Notes: a model not told the origin generated them from the sequence alone. Shown: positions 36,532-45,811, counted from the stretch's first letter. The stretch: DNA of 64,000 bases from Endoryza sp044226045 (GCA_044226045.1 JBGAHR010000014.1:26771-90770), one strand, 5' to 3'. Numbers and translations are program-made.

Positions 36532-37869
36532 TTATTCCAATCCAAACAGGCCTTTATTCAGCACCTGCAAGGTTTGTGTTTTGTAAGCAGACGGAACCAG
36601 GATGGAAATATTGTGTTTGCTGCCACCATAGCTCACCATGCTAACCGGTATGGCAGCCAGCGACTCGAACAGTTTGCGAAGGATATCGGGCGTTTGCGCG
36701 ATTTCATTCCCCACTACCGAAACGATTGATTGATTTTCTTCCGCTGTAATGGTTCCAAATGGTTCCAGTTCTTTTATAATCTGTTTCAGGGAAGCATCTG
36801 TATCGATGGTAACCGATACAGCCACTTCGGAAGTAGTAACCATATCAATGGGTGTACGATACTTTTCAAAAACCTCAAATACTTTCCGAAGAAAACCATA
36901 AGCCAGCAACATCCGGCTGCTCTTGATATTAATTGAAATGATGCCGTCTTTGGCCGCAATTGCTTTAACGCCAACGGAACCTGCTTCCTGGCGAATGGTA
37001 GTTCCTGCCGCATCGGGTTGCATGGTGTTGAGCAATTTAACAGGCACTTTCTCCTGTTGTGCGGGCCAGATACAAGTGGGGTGAAGAATCTTGGCGCCGA
37101 AATAGGCCAGCTCGGCAGCTTCCTCAAAACTTAACTGTTCCACCGGAACGGTTTTCTTCACTACTCTTGGATCGTTATTGTGCATGCCATCGATATCGGT
37201 CCAGATCTCGCAAACGCCCGCATTAACAGCGGCGGCAACGAGAGAAGCCGTATAATCACTGCCACCTCTTTTCAGGTTATCTACTTCTCCCCTGGAATTA
37301 CGACAGATATACCCTTGTGTAATGAAGAGGTTTTTCCCTTTGTGCTGTTGAAGAACCTGTGTAAGTTTTACTTTAATAGTACCTAATTGCGGTTCGTCAT
37401 TGCTGTCGATCGTCATAAACTCCAGGGCTGGCAACAACGCGTGATCGATTTTCTTTTCTTCGAGATAAGTGGAAAACAATTTGGTCGACAGCAATTCGCC
37501 CTGTGCGAGAATGTCTTTGTTCAGGGCATCGCTGAAGGATATCTTAAGAATGATATTGAGAAACTCAAAATGCTCTGCAATGATCGCTTTGGCTTTCTGG
37601 TAAGCCGCATCCGTTTTCACCAGTTCCTTGATGAACTGCTGGTAATGCGCTTCGAGCTTATCGATATGTTGTTTGGCTAATGTACGGTCACCGGCAGCGA
37701 GCGCCTCTCCTATTGAAACCAGTACATTGGTAGTGCCGCTTAACGCGCTAAGAACGACAATTTTCGAGTCATTGTCTTTGGTGATCAACTGCGCAACTGA
37801 ATGCATCCGCTCGGGTTTGCCGACGCTGGTCCCCCCGAATTTCATAACTTTTTGTATCCCCGCCCCCAT
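36532..37869 (-). CDS. aspartate kinase
   Basis: This 445-residue monofunctional aspartokinase catalyses the first step of the lysine/threonine/methionine pathway. The N-terminal catalytic signature is KFGGTSVGKPERM (from Met9; Met1 adds GAGIQKV). Further sites are LSALSGTTNVL, RGGSDYTASLVAAAVNA, and WTDIDGMHNNDPRVV with the ATP/aspartate residues. Two C-terminal ACT domains (about 300-445, with SINIKSSRMLLAYGFL and VSVVGNEIA) suggest feedback control by an amino acid; which one cannot be told. A -7 box lies 29 bases upstream. It stands alone and is not fused to homoserine dehydrogenase. Confidence 0.94.
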   Translation of the reverse strand: MGAGIQKVMKFGGTSVGKPERMHSVAQLITKDNDSKIVVLSALSGTTNVLVSIGEALAAGDRTLAKQHIDKLEAHYQQFIKELVKTDAAYQKAKAIIAEHFEFLNIILKISFSDALNKDILAQGELLSTKLFSTYLEEKKIDHALLPALEFMTIDSNDEPQLGTIKVKLTQVLQQHKGKNLFITQGYICRNSRGEVDNLKRGGSDYTASLVAAAVNAGVCEIWTDIDGMHNNDPRVVKKTVPVEQLSFEEAAELAYFGAKILHPTCIWPAQQEKVPVKLLNTMQPDAAGTTIRQEAGSVGVKAIAAKDGIISINIKSSRMLLAYGFLRKVFEVFEKYRTPIDMVTTSEVAVSVTIDTDASLKQIIKELEPFGTITAEENQSIVSVVGNEIAQTPDILRKLFESLAAIPVSMVSYGGSKHNISILVPSAYKTQTLQVLNKGLFGLE

Positions 37870-37898
37870 GAGTAATAGATTTTAGTGTTTTTGAGCCG

Positions 37899-37906
37899 CA
37901 AAGATA
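37899..37906 (-). promoter_or_regulatory. -7 box TATCTTTG of aspartate kinase gene
   Basis: On the minus strand TATCTTTG matches TAnnTTTG and ends 29 bases before the ATG. No clear -33 TTTG is present, because array E begins directly upstream. Confidence 0.5.
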
Positions 37907-37918
37907 GGGATTGGAGAC

Positions 37919-38055
37919 GTTTGGTTTGCAGTTAGCAGTTTTCGGTTTGGCGGTTGGTAAAAAGAAAAAAATAAGTTGATCGAGAATATTTGAATTTTTG
38001 GCTCGACACAACAGCAAACCGCAAACCGTAAACAGCAAACCGCTAACCGCAAACC
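37919..38055. repeat. heptamer array E with opposed halves
   Basis: The left half carries TTGGTTTGCAGTTAGCAGTT-type words. The right half carries the complementary CAGCAAACCGCAAACCGTAA-type words. The halves form an imperfect inverted repeat around an AT-rich middle that itself has a small GTTGATCGAG / CTCGAC stem. The gap is between two minus-strand genes. Confidence 0.75.
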
Positions 38056-38064
38056 TATAAAACC

Positions 38065-39147
38065 CTACCCCAATGCCACCCCCATCTTTTCACCCAAAAA
38101 CCGCAGGTCTTCTTCCACCACGGGTAGTAGCGGGATGCCGGTTCTCAGCCTGTTTTCTTCCATTTCTCTTTCCGGGTCACCGGGAATCAGCACCTGTTCT
38201 TCCCCTTCCATGGTCCTGGCAGACCGGAATCGGCGAATCCAGTGATCCATGTGTTGTTTGAAATCATCGGCTCTTCTGAATGCATCAATACGCATGGCGC
38301 CAAAAAAGTGTCCGATCCCTTTACCAGGTTGCTCGTCGGGCATGGGCACATAGGCGGGGAACGGAGGTACCCAGGGGCCATAATTAGCCCCACTCAGTAC
38401 GGCCGAGAAAATATCGACAATCGCGCCGAGTGCATAGCCTTTATGGCTTCCATGTTCACGATCACTGCCGAGAGGCAATAATGCGCCACCGGATTTCAAT
38501 TCATGCGGGTTGATGGAGGCATTGCCATATTTATCCTGAACCCAACCCAGGGGCGCTTTCAAATTTTTTCGTTGGAGGATTTCGAGTTTTCCGTTGGCGG
38601 CAGTGGTTGTGGCGAAGTCGGCCACAAAGGCCGGTTCTTCCCCGGCCGGAATGGCGATACAGATCGGGTTGGTGCCCAGTAATCTTTCTATAGAGAAGGT
38701 GGGGGCCACCAGCGGGCTCGCATTGGTCATGGCCCAGCCAATCATATCATGTTCCAGGGCCATCATGGCATGATATCCCGCAATTCCGAAATGATTGCTG
38801 TTTTGTACACTGACCCAGCCGGTCCCCGCCTGCTTTGCTTTATCGATGGCTACCTGCATGGCATAGGGCGCCACTACCAGTCCCAGTCCGCCATCACCAT
38901 CCACCACCGCGGTAGAAGGAGATTCGTGGATGATTGTCAGATCTGGATGGGCGTTAATTCTTTTCACCTCCCACAAACGAACGTATCCGCTCAACCGGGC
39001 AACACCGTGAGAATCTATACCACGCAGGTCGGCGCTCAATAAAACCCTTGCCGCCAGATCTGCGTCTTCTGCAGAACATCCAATCTTTTCAAAAATGGTA
39101 CGCGTAAAATGTAACAGCTGTAAATAAGGATATTTCTTTTCAGACAT
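38065..39147 (-). CDS. Ldh-family NAD(P)-dependent malate/lactate-type dehydrogenase
   Basis: This 360-residue protein starts at ATG 39147 (MSEKKYPYLQ); the codons before it in the frame are not homologous. It belongs to the type-2 malate/L-lactate dehydrogenase family (not the Rossmann LDH/MDH family). Motifs are DLRGIDSHGVARL, VDGDGGLGLVVAPYAM, the catalytic His region QNSNHFGIAGYHAM, GTNPICIAIPAG and HKGYALGAIVDIFSAVLSG. Members reduce or oxidise 2-hydroxy acids such as malate, lactate, ureidoglycolate or sulfolactate; the substrate is not predictable. It starts 47 bases after the channel-like gene ends, so they may share a transcript. Confidence 0.9.
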   Translation of the reverse strand: MSEKKYPYLQLLHFTRTIFEKIGCSAEDADLAARVLLSADLRGIDSHGVARLSGYVRLWEVKRINAHPDLTIIHESPSTAVVDGDGGLGLVVAPYAMQVAIDKAKQAGTGWVSVQNSNHFGIAGYHAMMALEHDMIGWAMTNASPLVAPTFSIERLLGTNPICIAIPAGEEPAFVADFATTTAANGKLEILQRKNLKAPLGWVQDKYGNASINPHELKSGGALLPLGSDREHGSHKGYALGAIVDIFSAVLSGANYGPWVPPFPAYVPMPDEQPGKGIGHFFGAMRIDAFRRADDFKQHMDHWIRRFRSARTMEGEEQVLIPGDPEREMEENRLRTGIPLLPVVEEDLRFLGEKMGVALG

Positions 39148-39194
39148 GCCGCAAAGAAACGAAATGCCTGCCAAATGAGCCGTGTTTTACCCGC

Positions 39195-40157
39195 TCAGTT
39201 CCTGGTTGCCTGCCAGATGAAATATATATTCAACCCTGCATAAAACGCCAGTAACAACTGCGCAAAGATCATATCCAACCGTTGCGCCTTGCTCACCTGG
39301 CCGTTCTTTACCAACTTCATTGAATAGGCCGTAGCAGCTGTTACGCAAAGAATACAAAACAAAGTGAGTCCATGCAGCGTATCGACCAATGTAAAAGAAG
39401 TTGATTCGGGAAGAGAAGAGTCAATGATGTATTTGTTTCCGATGACAGCGAACAAGGCTCCCACACTAAGACCGAATCGCGAATCAATTCCGTCGGCATG
39501 GATGTAAAAACAGATATAGGCGATCAGGAACGCAATATACATGCCCAGGAACATCTTCCAGAACAGCCCGCCTGCATTACGAGTAATGCTCATTCGAACT
39601 CGAAATGCACTGTACTCTGCTCTTGGCTTTGATAAAGACTGATCGCCAAAATTGGTTTCATACACTTTAGTGCCGTTGTACACCAGGCAACTATCGATGG
39701 TCCAGCCATTCAGCGTAAATCTTTTATCGAAATGATCGCCCACTGTATCCGGAACAAAAACAAGATAACGGGAGTCGAACTGGGAATTTTCAATAGACAA
39801 ACGCAGCTTTTGCTGATCGAACGGGAAGTTGGCAATCTTCCAGGAATCTTTCATCACACATTGCAATTTCATTTGCATGGACACTTCTTCACCGGATGTA
39901 TCCACGACGAAGAAAGACTTGTCAACCGATTTCGCTGCAGGTACTTCCAGGTTGCGGGCAAAATCGAAATCCCTGTTCTTGTATTTAAGCCAGATCCAGA
40001 AATTCACCGCAAATTCCTTCTGCTTAAAATCGATGTCGTGTATACTGGTAATATAGATACCCACCCTTACTGTATCCGGTTTTGTAGTTTGTGTGAATCC
40101 CGGAAGGGAGTTCATCCCTGCCAGCAGGAAAAACAACAGGTAGCGAAGTCTTTTCAT
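39195..40157 (-). CDS. pentameric ligand-gated ion channel homologue (GLIC/ELIC type)
   Basis: This 320-residue exported protein has a signal peptide (about 1-22) and an extracellular-type beta domain of about 170 residues. It starts RVGIYITSIHDIDFKQKEFA and VNFWIWLKYKNRDFDF, as in ligand-gated channels. The Pro-loop signature IANFPFDQQ (108-116) takes the place of the eukaryotic Cys-loop, followed by LRLSIENSQFDS. Four membrane helices come next, at about 197-219, 226-244 (candidate pore helix RFGLSVGALFAVIGNKYII), 255-279 and 295-316. This order and spacing match bacterial Cys-less pentameric channels; the M3-M4 loop is short, as in GLIC. The gating ligand is unknown. The pore helix lacks the usual run of acidic/polar residues at its start, so ion selectivity is unclear. 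Confidence 0.8.
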   Translation of the reverse strand: MKRLRYLLFFLLAGMNSLPGFTQTTKPDTVRVGIYITSIHDIDFKQKEFAVNFWIWLKYKNRDFDFARNLEVPAAKSVDKSFFVVDTSGEEVSMQMKLQCVMKDSWKIANFPFDQQKLRLSIENSQFDSRYLVFVPDTVGDHFDKRFTLNGWTIDSCLVYNGTKVYETNFGDQSLSKPRAEYSAFRVRMSITRNAGGLFWKMFLGMYIAFLIAYICFYIHADGIDSRFGLSVGALFAVIGNKYIIDSSLPESTSFTLVDTLHGLTLFCILCVTAATAYSMKLVKNGQVSKAQRLDMIFAQLLLAFYAGLNIYFIWQATRN

Positions 40158-40213
40158 ATTCGGATCAAATATCTTTCATTGAACGATCGGAAATGTTTTT
40201 TCTTGCAAGAAGA

Positions 40214-40279
40214 TAAAAAAAGGGCTGTTTCAAAGAGCGAAGACGTATTTACATCATTCAAGGCTCTGGGAAACAGCCC
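40214..40279 (-). terminator. terminator with two-part stem after Gfo/Idh gene
   Basis: GGGCTGTTTC (40222-40231) pairs with GAAACAGCCC (40270-40279), and inside it AGAGC pairs with GCTCT. On the minus strand the stem is followed by TTTTTTT (40221-40215). The loop is unusually long (about 25 bases), but the signal is clear. Confidence 0.75.
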
Positions 40280-40301
40280 CCGGGATTTATACAGGTTAGT
40301 G

Positions 40302-41696
40302 TCAGGCTTTTACTTTCATGTTCACCGGATCCCAATACACCACTTTCTTTTGAAAATAGCTTTCGTTTACTGCCAGGCAGGGCGCACAGGCCCGGAATCC
40401 AAAAACGGGATCCTCAATTACCTCTTTTCCATTTCTTGCTCCTTCAAAGAAATTGGCGAAATGCTCCACATGCTCATCAAAATTGGATGGCTCCATATAC
40501 TTGATAGGCGGCTTGCTGGGGCGCTTCTTGTCTTCCGCAGAATATTTTGCATCATACTGCTTTTTGATCTCTTCCTGCATCGCGGCGGGATATGTCATCA
40601 GGGCATCCCATCCGCCAATACCGGGTGCCTTGGCCATCAGGCTGTGATTGACGGTAATTCCATAACCCACATCCATGGTTCCTTCGCTACCGATCAAACG
40701 GGTGGTGTTCTTTCCTCCGTTGCCGCTAACAAAATTCACCCGCAGCATAACCTGGAACTGGGGATGAACCTCTGTTTGTGGATATTCCAGAATAGCAGTG
40801 AGCACATCCGGAACATCCCGGCCATCTTTCCAGTAACAAAGCTGGCCCGAAGAATATATTTTGGTGGGTCCCAGTGAACCGGTAATAAAATGAATGCCTG
40901 TAAGCAGGTGCACAAAAAGATCCCCCGACATGCCGGTTCCAAAATCCTTATAGTTTCTCCACCAGAAAAACTTCTTTGGATCCCAGGGCTGTTTGGGCAT
41001 GCCGGCGATGTATCGATCCCAGTCCACGGTTTGCGGACTGCCATCTGTCGGCATTGTATATTCCCAGGCACCCAGCGCATCCTGGCGATCGGTGGTCGCT
41101 TCAATACAATTCAATTGACCGATCTCTCCGGCTCTATACAGTTCTCTCGCTTTTGCATGATCGAGTCCGCTGATACGCTGGCTGCCGACCTGCATGGTTT
41201 TTTTAGTCTGTTTCCAGGTATTGATCACATTCATCCCCTGGTTGAATTTATGCACCATCGGTTTTTCACAATAAACATGCTTACCCGCTTTCATGGCATC
41301 TGTAGAGATCATCGCATGGTGATGATCGCTGGTGGCAATAATTACGGCATCGATGTCTTTCCGGTTGAGCAATTCACGGTAGTCGCGCGTGGTATACAAG
41401 TCGCTTCCATGCAACTCTTTCATGCGATCCAATCGACCGGTATACAGGTCACAGGCTCCTGCAAGCTCAACACCAGGCACTTTCAATGCCGAATTCAGAT
41501 CGTTATGGCCCATAATGCCGCATCCGATAACGCCCACTCGAATCTTGTCGTTAGCCATGTATTTTCTTTCATACTGCATGATTCTCTCCTCTATTCTTTC
41601 TTCGGCTTTTAAACGTTCCAGCGACCCGGCTGAAAAAATCAGGGCCGTACTGCTTAATTGTTGAATGAACTTTCGACGGGATGATGATGAGGACAT
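40302..41696 (-). CDS. Gfo/Idh/MocA family oxidoreductase with Tat-type signal
   Basis: This 464-residue protein starts MSSSSSRRKFIQQLSSTALI, a twin-arginine export signal, so it should be folded with its NAD(P) cofactor and sent to the periplasm. The Rossmann site is RVGVIGCGIMGHNDLN, followed by ATSDHHHAMISTDAMKAGKH and the conserved CEKPMVH. The C-terminal half is the Gfo/Idh substrate domain (GTGMSGDLFVHLLTGIHFIT). Tat-exported members are common in Bacteroidota and are thought to act on sugars or sugar acids, but the substrate is unknown. It is divergent from the putative transpeptidase gene, with under 80 bases between. Confidence 0.9.
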   Translation of the reverse strand: MSSSSSRRKFIQQLSSTALIFSAGSLERLKAEERIEERIMQYERKYMANDKIRVGVIGCGIMGHNDLNSALKVPGVELAGACDLYTGRLDRMKELHGSDLYTTRDYRELLNRKDIDAVIIATSDHHHAMISTDAMKAGKHVYCEKPMVHKFNQGMNVINTWKQTKKTMQVGSQRISGLDHAKARELYRAGEIGQLNCIEATTDRQDALGAWEYTMPTDGSPQTVDWDRYIAGMPKQPWDPKKFFWWRNYKDFGTGMSGDLFVHLLTGIHFITGSLGPTKIYSSGQLCYWKDGRDVPDVLTAILEYPQTEVHPQFQVMLRVNFVSGNGGKNTTRLIGSEGTMDVGYGITVNHSLMAKAPGIGGWDALMTYPAAMQEEIKKQYDAKYSAEDKKRPSKPPIKYMEPSNFDEHVEHFANFFEGARNGKEVIEDPVFGFRACAPCLAVNESYFQKKVVYWDPVNMKVKA

Positions 41697-41774
41697 GGCA
41701 ATCGTTTTTATAGTTGGTAAGAAGTGATGAGACTAAATTTAAGCAATCTTATTACACATTTGACTGTAATTTTG

Positions 41775-43055
41775 ATGACCATGAGGATTTTTATTTCGGG
41801 GATTCTCCTTCTGCTCTGCCTTCCGGAACTGCATGCACAGTCGGGAAAGGATGACATCTATTCGGATTATGTATTGTACAACAAGCGGCAAAGACTGGAA
41901 AAAGATCTGCGGGAGAATACCATCGGGAAAACCTTCTCGCAGGATATCAATGAAGATAACGAACATAAGTTTGAATCCGCCTGCTGGGCTATCTCCCAGT
42001 TTCAGTTCCAGGATGAGACCGTGAAAAATGGACTTTTAAAGATGTTCCGGTCTTATGATACGCTCCAATATGCTACCCGCCGTGCGCTGCTGGAGGCGGC
42101 CTATGCTGTTTTTCCGACCGCCTTTGTGAAGGAAATAAATGACATTTCCCAACGGGAAAACAACCCGAAACTTTTTGCACTCTGTGCCAGCTATCTGTCG
42201 AGAACAGATCCCTCCATCGACAACACCAATGCGCTTAAACTAAGAATGGTTGAACAATTCCCCGAATATGATACAACGGCGGTGTTGATAGAACTCGAGA
42301 AACACCTGAACCTGTTGTCCGGCTCAACCAAATACAACCTGCCACCTCTGAAAGATCTAATCCAGTTTGAAAAATCCTCGGGCAATAAGATCATATACTC
42401 TTTCCAGAGATGGAATCGCGACTATCCCGGCATCGCTGTTGTTCAGAATGCAGATGGCAGCTTTGTGAGAAGAGCCGATGGTGCCATCATGATGTTCCAG
42501 CAACTGGCCAGGTCCGGATCCGGGTTGCCTTATTTCCTCACAAATGGGAATACGCCACAGGGTATTTACCGGATACTGGGCACAGCCGTCGCCCGAAATA
42601 ATTTTATCGGGCCAACCCCCAACATTCAAATGATTATGCCTTTTGAAGACAGCCTGGCCAAATACTTTCAGTATAAGTGGGATTCGTCGATGGCTCCCCT
42701 GGATGCATACAAATCGCTGCTTCCTCCAAGCTGGAGAAATTATATTCCCATGCAGGAGTCATTTTTTGCCGGCAAGATCGGCCGCTCGGAGATCATCGCT
42801 CACGGTACCACCCTGGATCCTGAATATTTTAAAGACAAGCCCTATTATCCCCTGACGCCTACCCTTGGTTGTCTTTGCGCCAAAGAACTCTGGAATATCA
42901 CCACCGGTCGATTGCTGGTCAGCGAACAATTCAATCTGTACAGTGCCTTCACTTCCACAGCCGGTAATAAAGGTTACCTGATGGTGATCAATATCAGCAA
43001 CGATCAAAAACCGGTTACAAGAGAAGAAATAGAAAAAATATTGAACGCCCGTTAA
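41775..43055 (+). CDS. exported protein with YkuD-like L,D-transpeptidase motif
   Basis: This 426-residue secreted protein starts at ATG 41775, giving a compact signal peptide (MTMRIFISGILLLLCLPELH). An upstream ATG at 41724 would add 17 non-signal residues and is less likely. The N-terminal half is helical and not recognised. The C-terminal half carries the L,D-transpeptidase-like pieces in order: NTPQGIYRILG (about 259-269), IIAHGTT (His343) and TPTLGCLCAKELW (Cys366 as candidate nucleophile, followed by a second Cys). YkuD enzymes cross-link peptidoglycan stem peptides through such a Cys. The surrounding residues are divergent, so this could be an inactive or distant relative. It is convergent with the FAD oxidoreductase gene, 15 bases away. 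Confidence 0.62.
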   Translation: MTMRIFISGILLLLCLPELHAQSGKDDIYSDYVLYNKRQRLEKDLRENTIGKTFSQDINEDNEHKFESACWAISQFQFQDETVKNGLLKMFRSYDTLQYATRRALLEAAYAVFPTAFVKEINDISQRENNPKLFALCASYLSRTDPSIDNTNALKLRMVEQFPEYDTTAVLIELEKHLNLLSGSTKYNLPPLKDLIQFEKSSGNKIIYSFQRWNRDYPGIAVVQNADGSFVRRADGAIMMFQQLARSGSGLPYFLTNGNTPQGIYRILGTAVARNNFIGPTPNIQMIMPFEDSLAKYFQYKWDSSMAPLDAYKSLLPPSWRNYIPMQESFFAGKIGRSEIIAHGTTLDPEYFKDKPYYPLTPTLGCLCAKELWNITTGRLLVSEQFNLYSAFTSTAGNKGYLMVINISNDQKPVTREEIEKILNAR

Positions 43056-43070
43056 GCGGCCAGCTAATTT

Positions 43071-44990
43071 TTATTTTCTTTCCCCATAGATGTTGATATA
43101 CTCATCAAATGGATTTTCTGCCAGCGCATTCAACAAAACAGCCAATTGCCGACGCGTTACCTGGTCATTGTCTTTGTAAGGTTTTGAGTCGCCGGCTTCT
43201 TTCAGAATTTGCCTCCATTCGGCATGAACGATGGTTGGGTATTTGTGAGGGATTTTCTTCTTTACCCGGACAAGGTGATGGTAATGGTCTATCATTTGCC
43301 AGGCCCTTCCAATTGTAAGAGGCTTGTTGACATTATATGATGCTGTCGGAAAACCGGATTCCATTTCCTGCAAACCGTTGGCAAATTTCTTTTCGGTAAT
43401 ACTGCTGTCCGGATAAAAAAAGGTCTTGTTGGCCCATCCTTCCGGTTTACCGGTTCCTTTTAAAATCCCGGTGGCGCCGATTTTTTGAATCGCCATCCAA
43501 TCAGGATCCGAGGGTTTCACATCAAAGTAAGGCATGAGATAGGCCTTTCTCTTCAATAATTCCGTTTGCACGCTTCGCACGGACACCCGGTATGCCGGCA
43601 CCTTTCCGGATACGGCCAATGAAGCGAGGATCCCCGCCGCCTGTCCCGTCAGCAATACACAGGGCTGCAGGCGTGTACTCCCGTTCGTTATATTGGACAC
43701 AGAAATTCCTTTCTCGGCCACGATCAAACCTTCAATACCTGAGGGAATCAATGCAGCCATCGGAATATTAAAAGAAGGAACACGGGGAAATTCAATATGA
43801 GGTGGTTTTTTTTCGGAACTATGATGATGATCAACCGGGTAGTCGCCCACGGAGATACCTGTTCGATACAGTTTCTGTTTTTGCGAATAGGGCCTGATCA
43901 GGTGATTGACCGTAAGTCTTACCAGGCCTTTCACTCTTCTTCCTTCCCGGTGATAAGGCATCCAGGCCAGCTGATCGGGGCTGCCAAATTCATCCGACAA
44001 ACCCAGGTTTGCAAACCCAAGCTGTGTTTGAATAAAGTATACGAATCCCAAAGTATTGGCTTTGGCATCCTTTAGCAATGCCTCCCTCTCGATGGGCTTT
44101 GCCGAAACGATATTGATATACCAGTCGTTTCCATGGGCCGGCCAGTTGATCATGTATTTCCCATTGGGAATTTTGCCATAGTCAAGCATCTTCTGAGCAT
44201 TGACGTTATAAGCTGTACCCACCGGACAAGGAGCATCTTTGCAGCAGCAGAAATAACGGGTGGAATCGTAATTGAACGGCCGTTTGATCCTATGATCCGT
44301 GCCCTTTCCGAAATCCTGCAGAATTGCTACCAGCGTCAGATCCTGGATCATATCGTTCTTTCCTGGCGCCATCTCTTCGCCGGAATAGGTTTTATCTTCC
44401 ATACCGAGATCAAAGCCTGCTCCCGCATTGGCGAAGACATCTCCGAGATCGGTACCATCGATCGTCATGGCAGCTGTTACCCGAAGACGATTCCCTTCGC
44501 GGTTGATGAATTCCGCTCCGGTTACCCTGTTCCCTTTCATGATGGCTTTGTCGAAATACCAGCCATAAAGCACTTTAATGTTCTTCTCCCGGCTGACCCA
44601 CGCTTTAAAGATGCTATCCGCAACATGCGGTTCGAAACAGGTCTCCGATACCCAGCCGGTAAACAGGTTCCTGGTTTTGTAATGACGATACAATTCTTCC
44701 CTGAATTCCTGCCAGATGCCACTCGGCAAATCATCATTTCCATCCGTACAGCTTACCCCAGCCGCACTCAACATGCCCCCTAACCAGGGTGATGACTCTA
44801 TTATTAAAGTCGGCGTTCCCATCCTGGCCGATTGTATGCCGGCCGCAATGCCCCCGGTTGTGCCACCCACTACCAATACCCCGGTAGTTTCAGTTACCTG
44901 ACCTTTCAGGACTGACAAAAAAAATGTGCACACGATGAACAAAAAAAGTCGCGGTTTATTAAGTGCGATGCTATGCGTATCCATCTTCAT
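43071..44990 (-). CDS. exported FAD-dependent oxidoreductase with SLH-like tail
   Basis: This 639-residue protein has a signal sequence after a basic start (RLFLFIVCTFFLSVLKGQ). An FAD-binding domain follows (VLVVGGTTGGIAAGIQSA, IESSPWLGGMLSAAGVS, AMTIDGTDLGDVF). A Cys cluster (YFCCCKDAPCPVG) lies mid-protein. Near the C-terminus of the oxidoreductase part is SNITNGSTRLQPCVLLTGQA. The family is annotated widely as FAD-dependent oxidoreductase with no proven substrate. The last ~130 residues contain DWMAIQKIGATGILKGTG, a Phe-Tyr-Pro/Ser-Ile-Thr segment, and a final VTRRQLAVLLNAL. This pattern resembles S-layer-homology repeats, which bind cell-wall polymers. It is transcribed alone. Confidence 0.82.
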   Translation of the reverse strand: MKMDTHSIALNKPRLFLFIVCTFFLSVLKGQVTETTGVLVVGGTTGGIAAGIQSARMGTPTLIIESSPWLGGMLSAAGVSCTDGNDDLPSGIWQEFREELYRHYKTRNLFTGWVSETCFEPHVADSIFKAWVSREKNIKVLYGWYFDKAIMKGNRVTGAEFINREGNRLRVTAAMTIDGTDLGDVFANAGAGFDLGMEDKTYSGEEMAPGKNDMIQDLTLVAILQDFGKGTDHRIKRPFNYDSTRYFCCCKDAPCPVGTAYNVNAQKMLDYGKIPNGKYMINWPAHGNDWYINIVSAKPIEREALLKDAKANTLGFVYFIQTQLGFANLGLSDEFGSPDQLAWMPYHREGRRVKGLVRLTVNHLIRPYSQKQKLYRTGISVGDYPVDHHHSSEKKPPHIEFPRVPSFNIPMAALIPSGIEGLIVAEKGISVSNITNGSTRLQPCVLLTGQAAGILASLAVSGKVPAYRVSVRSVQTELLKRKAYLMPYFDVKPSDPDWMAIQKIGATGILKGTGKPEGWANKTFFYPDSSITEKKFANGLQEMESGFPTASYNVNKPLTIGRAWQMIDHYHHLVRVKKKIPHKYPTIVHAEWRQILKEAGDSKPYKDNDQVTRRQLAVLLNALAENPFDEYINIYGERK

Positions 44991-45128
44991 GACTCATTTT
45001 TTTCGGTAGTGAATCTTCCTCAAATTATTTTCTGTTATGAAAACACTGAATAACTCTACTGTCTTTTGGGGCGTCTCAAACTTACTTAAATCAGAACGAA
45101 ACTTCTTTCAAACTCCCCCTAAATTAGT

Positions 45129-45154
45129 AAAGCCCCAACTTTCGTTGAGGCTTT
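45129..45154 (-). terminator. hairpin after ssb, weak terminator
   Basis: AAAGCCTCAAC and GTTGGGGCTTT (minus strand) form an 11-bp stem with one G-T pair around a GAAA loop. Only a weak T-rich tail (TTTACTAATTT) follows. It lies between the ssb stop and the FAD oxidoreductase start. Confidence 0.55.
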
Positions 45155-45212
45155 GAATTTTGTTCATATCCGCGACAAAATCGATTTTGCAGATTAGTCA
45201 ATGACTCATTCC

Positions 45213-45632
45213 TTAGAATGGAAGGTCATCAATCGGTTCTGTGATATCGCTGGCAGAAGGCACGCTGGCTGAAGAGGAGCTACCATAGCTGCTTCCACCG
45301 CCGCCGTTGTTATCACCACGGCTTCCGAGCAGTTGAACAGAGAGAACACGAAGAGTCAGTGAAGCACCGGTGGTACCGTCATTCTTTGGATAAGTGCGTA
45401 CTTCGGGAGCTCCTTCCACGTACACCTGTGTTCCTTTCTTTAAATAAGGAGCGATACCGGTACGATCCGTCCAGTAAGCGCAGTCAACCCAGATGGTTTT
45501 GTCTTTCTGATTCCCCTGTGCGTCTTTAAATCTTTCGGTATGAGCAACGTTGAAATTGATTACATTTTTTCCGTTAACCGTGTTTGTAACGCAATCCTTT
45601 CCCAGATTGCCAATAACCTGCATTTTAATCAT
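45213..45632 (-). CDS. ssb: single-stranded DNA-binding protein
   Basis: This 139-residue SSB has an OB-fold core of about 105 residues (MIKMQVIGNLGKDCV, VINFNVAHTERF, KTIWVDCAYW, LKKGTQVYVEG). A Gly/Ser-rich flexible linker follows, then the conserved acidic tip DDLPF that recruits repair and replication partners. It coats single-stranded DNA in replication, recombination and repair. Bacteroidota often have several ssb genes, so this may or may not be the main copy. It stands alone with a weak terminator hairpin downstream. Confidence 0.95.
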   Translation of the reverse strand: MIKMQVIGNLGKDCVTNTVNGKNVINFNVAHTERFKDAQGNQKDKTIWVDCAYWTDRTGIAPYLKKGTQVYVEGAPEVRTYPKNDGTTGASLTLRVLSVQLLGSRGDNNGGGGSSYGSSSSASVPSASDITEPIDDLPF

Positions 45633-45811
45633 AACTTAAAAATTTAGCTGCGTACTTGAATATTGTTAAGGACTGCAATTTACGCCTTCCGTCGAAGGGT
45701 AGCCAAGGGATTTATCTTTCGTTAATAAGTTTTAATAACCTGCAAAAAAGGCCATTTCCCCTGAATCCGGGCTGAAAAAATCAAACCCGATCCATCAGCG
45801 AAATGAAAATC

